Shown here: positions 5,626 to 8,450 of the stretch, piece after piece
How the letters are laid out: every line of letters begins with the position of its first letter
Position numbering within the stretch: position 1 is the first letter of the stretch
Assembly: GCA_947448095.1 (NCBI GenBank)
Contig: CANFNN010000116.1
Coordinates: 1-8,450, forward strand
Direction: 5' to 3'
DNA from: Bacteriovoracaceae bacterium
GTDB taxonomy: Bacteria > Bdellovibrionota > Bacteriovoracia > Bacteriovoracales > Bacteriovoracaceae
Length of the DNA: 8,450 nt
The notes under the pieces: model-generated
Database searches by the model: none
What the model saw: only the letters and a program-made list of their open reading frames with translations
Told to the model about the DNA's origin: nothing
Translations under genes and position numbers: made by a program

Positions 5626-7227
5626 ATGACGTTTAAACCACGCTGCACATTTGCCATTATTTCCCATCCCGATGCTGGTAAAACCACCATTACCGAAAAA
5701 TTACTTTGGTTTGGTGGTGTCGTTCGTGAGGCCGGAATGGTGAAATCAAAATCGGGCGATTTTGCGAAATCAGACTGGATGGAACTTGAGCAGCAACGAG
5801 GAATTTCGATTACTTCTTCAGTTATGAGTTTTGAATATAACGACCGCGCTCTTCATCTTTTAGATACTCCAGGACATAAAGATTTCTCAGAAGATACTTA
5901 CCGGACCCTGACTGCCGTTGAGTCAGTGCTGATGATGATCGATTCCGCTAAAGGGGTTGAGGCCCAGACGATTAAACTCATGGAAGTTTGTCGTATGCGT
6001 GACACACCGATTGTGACTTTCATGAACAAATTTGATCGTGAGTCCATGGATCCATTTGCTCTATTGGATAACATTGAATCTATTTTGAAAATTCAGTGTA
6101 TCCCGATGACTTGGCCAGTTGGTAATGGAGTTGATTTTAAAGGTGTATACGATTTTAAAACCAAACAAATTCTGAGTTTCAAAAACTCTAAAGATCCTTT
6201 TACTCCAAGCTTTATCGACGCTTCGGATTTAGATTCGGCCGCCTTAAAAGAAGAAATTGGTCTTCCTCTGGCAGAAAAACTGAAAGAAGAACTAGAAATG
6301 GTTGAGACCCTCATTCCAGAGTTCTCTATGGAAGAGTATCAGGCAGGAATTCAGTCTCCAGTGTTTTTTGGATCAGCTCTAAAAAACTTTGGCGTCAAAG
6401 AAACGCTTGATCTGATCACACAAATTGCACCCACTCCCAAGCCTCGGGAAGCCGTTATGGCGCCGTATGATTCAAATGCCAAACGCATCATCATTGATCC
6501 CACAGATCCAGAGTTCACCGGCTTTATTTTTAAAATTCAGGCCAACATGGATCCCAAGCATCGTGACAGAATTTCCTTCATGCGTGTATGTTCCGGGAAG
6601 TTTTCCCGCAATGATAAAATCTTTCATATTCGATCGGGCAAAGAAATCCGAATCGCGACTCCCTTAATCTTTCAGGCACGAGACCGGGAGATTGCAGAAG
6701 AAGCTCTAGCGGGAGATATCATTGGTCTCTACGATACCGGCAAATATCAAATTGGCGACACCTTCTCGATGGGTAAAAAACTCATCAAGTACACCGGGAT
6801 TCCAAGTTTCTCGCCTGAACTCTTTATGCGCGTAACTGCTAAAGACCCAATGAAAGCGAAGCATCTTGAAAAAGGGCTGACGCAGTTATCAGAGGAAGGT
6901 GCGACTCAACTTTTCATTCGCCGCATGACCAATGAAAAGATGCTCGGTGCTGTGGGTGCGCTTCAATTTGAAGTCGTGAAATTTCGCCTGGAATCTGAAT
7001 ATTCTGTTGAGGCCACTTATGAGCCTGTCGCTTGGGCCGGAGTCAGATGGCTAAAATTTCCAGATAAAAAGATGGAAGAAAAATTCGCTCACGAAAACTC
7101 TTCGGTCATTATGGAAGATAAAGAAAAAAGACTTTGTTTTGCCGTCAGGACAGAATGGGACTTAAGGCTTGCGATGGAAAAAAACCCAGAAGTAAAATTC
7201 TACAAAAACTCAGACTATATAGACTAA
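5626..7227 (+). CDS. prfC: Peptide chain release factor 3 (RF3)
   Basis: This is a cytoplasmic translational GTPase that frees RF1 or RF2 from the ribosome after peptide release. At 533 residues it is close to the usual length (about 530). The G-domain motifs are intact: P-loop 'SHPDAGKTT' (13-21), switch I 'RGISITSS' (58-65), 'DTPGH' (80-84), 'NKFD' (134-137) and 'GSAL' (249-252). RF3-specific stretches include 'KSDWMELEQQRGISIT', 'FSEDTYRTLTAVES', 'FKIQANMDPKHRDR' and 'QLSEEGATQLF', followed by 'GAVGALQFEVVKFRLESEY', which separate it from EF-G. The ATG at 5626 has AAGGA (5611-5615) 10 bases ahead. It stands as a single-gene unit, with a divergent kinase gene on the left and its own terminator 4 bases past the stop. 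No frameshift or missing residue was seen. Confidence 0.98.
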   Translation: MTFKPRCTFAIISHPDAGKTTITEKLLWFGGVVREAGMVKSKSGDFAKSDWMELEQQRGISITSSVMSFEYNDRALHLLDTPGHKDFSEDTYRTLTAVESVLMMIDSAKGVEAQTIKLMEVCRMRDTPIVTFMNKFDRESMDPFALLDNIESILKIQCIPMTWPVGNGVDFKGVYDFKTKQILSFKNSKDPFTPSFIDASDLDSAALKEEIGLPLAEKLKEELEMVETLIPEFSMEEYQAGIQSPVFFGSALKNFGVKETLDLITQIAPTPKPREAVMAPYDSNAKRIIIDPTDPEFTGFIFKIQANMDPKHRDRISFMRVCSGKFSRNDKIFHIRSGKEIRIATPLIFQARDREIAEEALAGDIIGLYDTGKYQIGDTFSMGKKLIKYTGIPSFSPELFMRVTAKDPMKAKHLEKGLTQLSEEGATQLFIRRMTNEKMLGAVGALQFEVVKFRLESEYSVEATYEPVAWAGVRWLKFPDKKMEEKFAHENSSVIMEDKEKRLCFAVRTEWDLRLAMEKNPEVKFYKNSDYID

Positions 7228-7231
7228 AAAA

Positions 7232-7255
7232 AAAGGGCCCTCTAAAGGGCCCTTT
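7232..7255. terminator. Rho-independent terminator shared by prfC and the metallopeptidase gene
   Basis: AAAGGGCCC (7232-7240) and GGGCCCTTT (7247-7255) pair perfectly around a 6-base loop. On the plus strand the 3' side continues as CTTTT; on the minus strand the A-run at 7226-7234 becomes a U-tract. It therefore fits a bidirectional terminator, lying 4 bases after the prfC stop and 26 bases after the end of the convergent gene. Confidence 0.92.
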
Positions 7256-7281
7256 CTTTTAAAACGTAAGAAAGTATCGAA

Positions 7282-8163
7282 CTACTGAACCTTGGCCTTG
7301 AACCAACATGTTGGACGAAGACCAATTTTATGACCTAAAGAACCATGACAAGTACCGGTTACTTCTGAGTTACGGTCAACGTTATCATTGAAGTTAACTT
7401 CGCAAAGAGAACCTTGGAAGTATGTATCAAGACGACACTGAGTTGCAGGGTGATTATCGTTAGTTACTGAAACAGCTGAGCGATCAGGAGTATCGAATTT
7501 AGCTGGAGTTGGCTGACTTCTAAGTGAAGCAAAAAGTTTTGCCACAGAATCACCGGCCATACCGCCACGAACACAAATTGCTTTATCTTCAGCAGATGAC
7601 CAAGCTTTTGCACATGCAAGAGTTAAAGCTTCTGGAACATCCATACCGGCAACAACTGCAACGTTGTTATCGTTCAAGAAAGTACGACGAAGACATTTTA
7701 AGTTCGCAAAATAATCAGCTTGGCCTTCGTTAGAAGCCCATGTACTTGCGTAAGCAGAAGCTTTAGTTGGAGCTCCACCAATGTGGTGACCAATTTCGTG
7801 ACAAACAACAAGTGACATACCATCTTCAGTGATTGCTTCATGACGAGCGAGACCACCAAACATGTTTACCATCCATGTATCGCCTGAACGTTGGGCGTAA
7901 GCATTTACAGTAGCATCATCCCAAGCGCGGTCGATAACAAGTTTTCCACCTTGTTGAGCAACGATTGGAGCGTAAAGAACTTCAACTCTTTCAATAGCGC
8001 TATTGAATTGAGCTTCAGTTAATCCACCAAATCTTTTAGCGTTTACTGAAATCTTCATGTTGTTTTCTGGAACAAATCCTTCGACACCAGACTCAGTACA
8101 AGACCAAGTTGGCTGAGACAGAGCGATAGCGGCGATAAGCAATCCTTGCTTTAAACTTTTCAT
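7282..8163 (-). CDS. Secreted zinc-metallopeptidase-like protein (HExxH)
   Basis: The product has 293 residues. Residues 1-21 are a typical signal peptide (basic start, 'LLIAAIAL' core, probable cleavage before Cys22), so the protein is exported. 'VVCHEIGHHIGG' (119-130) contains HExxH with His122, Glu123 and His126. 'NEGQADYF' (145-152) provides an ExxxD element with Glu146 as likely third zinc ligand, as in M48-type gluzincins. The C-terminal part (about 228-293) carries 'HPATQCRLDTYF' and four cysteines (243, 254, 272, 287), consistent with a disulfide-stabilised accessory domain; five more cysteines lie upstream. The start is firm: AAGGAG (8174-8169) stands 5 bases before the ATG. Codons favour GTT, GCT, GGT and CGT, hinting at strong expression. 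It ends at a shared terminator. Protease activity and substrate are inferred; I recognise the type from delta-proteobacteria-like genomes but know no name for it. Confidence 0.82.
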   Translation of the reverse strand: MKSLKQGLLIAAIALSQPTWSCTESGVEGFVPENNMKISVNAKRFGGLTEAQFNSAIERVEVLYAPIVAQQGGKLVIDRAWDDATVNAYAQRSGDTWMVNMFGGLARHEAITEDGMSLVVCHEIGHHIGGAPTKASAYASTWASNEGQADYFANLKCLRRTFLNDNNVAVVAGMDVPEALTLACAKAWSSAEDKAICVRGGMAGDSVAKLFASLRSQPTPAKFDTPDRSAVSVTNDNHPATQCRLDTYFQGSLCEVNFNDNVDRNSEVTGTCHGSLGHKIGLRPTCWFKAKVQ

Positions 8164-8280
8164 AATTTCTCCTTAATCCATGGTGAAAGCTATTTCTGTT
8201 TTCAATTGTGACAGGTTTTGAAAAGGCGTCTACACCAACTGCTTGAAGTAAGAATATGTTGGATAGATCAAAATTATCGG
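8164..8280. other. Intergenic gap between the permease and metallopeptidase genes
   Basis: These 117 bases separate two minus-strand genes. The only clear element is the AAGGAG ribosome-binding site of the metallopeptidase (8169-8174). I found no convincing -35/-10 pair and no stem-loop terminator after the permease gene, so either a promoter unlike the sigma-70 consensus lies here or the two genes share a transcript. Confidence 0.5.
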
Positions 8281-8450
8281 CTAAAGAAGAAGGTACCAAA
8301 GGCTTAATGATAGAAAGGAAACTGGAACGCCCAGTCCCACCATCAGACTAGCAAGCCTTGGATGCAGCCCATAAGATGCAGCGAGTATGCTGGCGGTAAT
8401 CATGGGGGCCATGGCAGATTCAAGCAGTGCAACTTCAAAAATTTCTCGAG
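8281..8450 (-). CDS. AEC (auxin efflux carrier) family permease, C-terminal fragment
   Basis: This minus-strand reading frame enters from the right edge (first full codon 8448-8446) and ends at TAG 8283-8281, giving 55 residues. It contains 'ALLESAMAPMITASILAASY', 'GLHPRLASLMVGLGVPVSF' and a hydrophobic end 'LSLSLWYLLL'. This matches the last two membrane segments of AEC family transporters, in particular the 'xxxAMPPxxxxxxLAxxYGxDP' block before the final helix. These are inner-membrane secondary carriers for small organic anions or similar solutes. The start and most of the protein lie outside the window, so the substrate is unknown. The fragment has no start of its own and is easy to miss. 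Confidence 0.78.
   Translation of the reverse strand, partial: REIFEVALLESAMAPMITASILAASYGLHPRLASLMVGLGVPVSFLSLSLWYLLL

Noticed and set aside
7524..7733. A 69-residue plus-strand frame
   Set aside because: It is antisense to the clear metallopeptidase gene and its composition is that of a shadow frame.
8175..8280. A sigma-70 promoter for the metallopeptidase gene
   Set aside because: TTGAAA- and TTGGTG-like hexamers occur, but none has a credible -10 at 16-18 bases.
8093..8299. A 68-residue minus-strand frame upstream of the metallopeptidase
   Set aside because: It spans the end of the permease gene, the gap and the start of the metallopeptidase gene in another frame, and has no protein-like features.

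Overview
The window is ordinary chromosomal DNA from a low- to mid-GC Gram-negative bacterium. A GcvPB-type glycine cleavage protein, release factor 3, lipoprotein and periplasmic signals, and families I associate with predatory delta-type bacteria suggest a member of the Bdellovibrionota (Bdellovibrio/Bacteriovorax-like). Those families are the C1q-like secreted protein and the secreted HExxH protein with an 'HPATQCRLDTYF' motif. The assignment is by protein resemblance only and is tentative. I see no insertion sequence, phage, CRISPR array, tRNA or rRNA, and no stretch over 300 bases without a gene.

Layout. At the left edge is the 3' end of gcvPB (+), which stops at 634 and meets a 14-bp perfect stem-loop (646-681). 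That stem-loop is also the 3' end of a two-gene minus-strand unit: a lipoprotein (1729-1283), then one base later a signal-bearing protein with a C1q-like head (1281-661). Divergent from this pair is a plus-strand pair: an MBOAT membrane acyltransferase (1829-3151) and, three bases on, a membrane-anchored SGNH-like protein (3155-4042). The SGNH gene runs tail-to-tail into a minus-strand multi-pass sensor histidine kinase (5472-4036), and the two share 7 bp at their stop codons. Next comes prfC/RF3 (5626-7227, +), closed by a GC-rich stem-loop (7232-7255). Then come a secreted zinc-metallopeptidase-like protein (8163-7282, -) and, at the right edge, the last 55 codons of an auxin-efflux-carrier (AEC) family permease (8450-8281, -).

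How the genes may work together. The MBOAT and SGNH-like genes form a plausible envelope O-acylation pair. One protein would carry an acyl group across the inner membrane and the other would attach it to a periplasmic or exported glycan. No polysaccharide synthesis genes lie next to them, so the acceptor is unknown. The divergent lipoprotein/C1q pair is also surface- or periplasm-directed. The histidine kinase has no response regulator in the window. gcvPB and prfC are housekeeping genes and show no functional link to their neighbours.

The least ordinary parts are the MBOAT-SGNH pair beside the lipoprotein/C1q pair; the overlapping AT palindromes that abut the MBOAT GTG start; the strong but misplaced Shine-Dalgarno sequence and possible start-masking hairpin ahead of the kinase; and the secreted HExxH protein. 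I did not find a clearly new multi-gene system.
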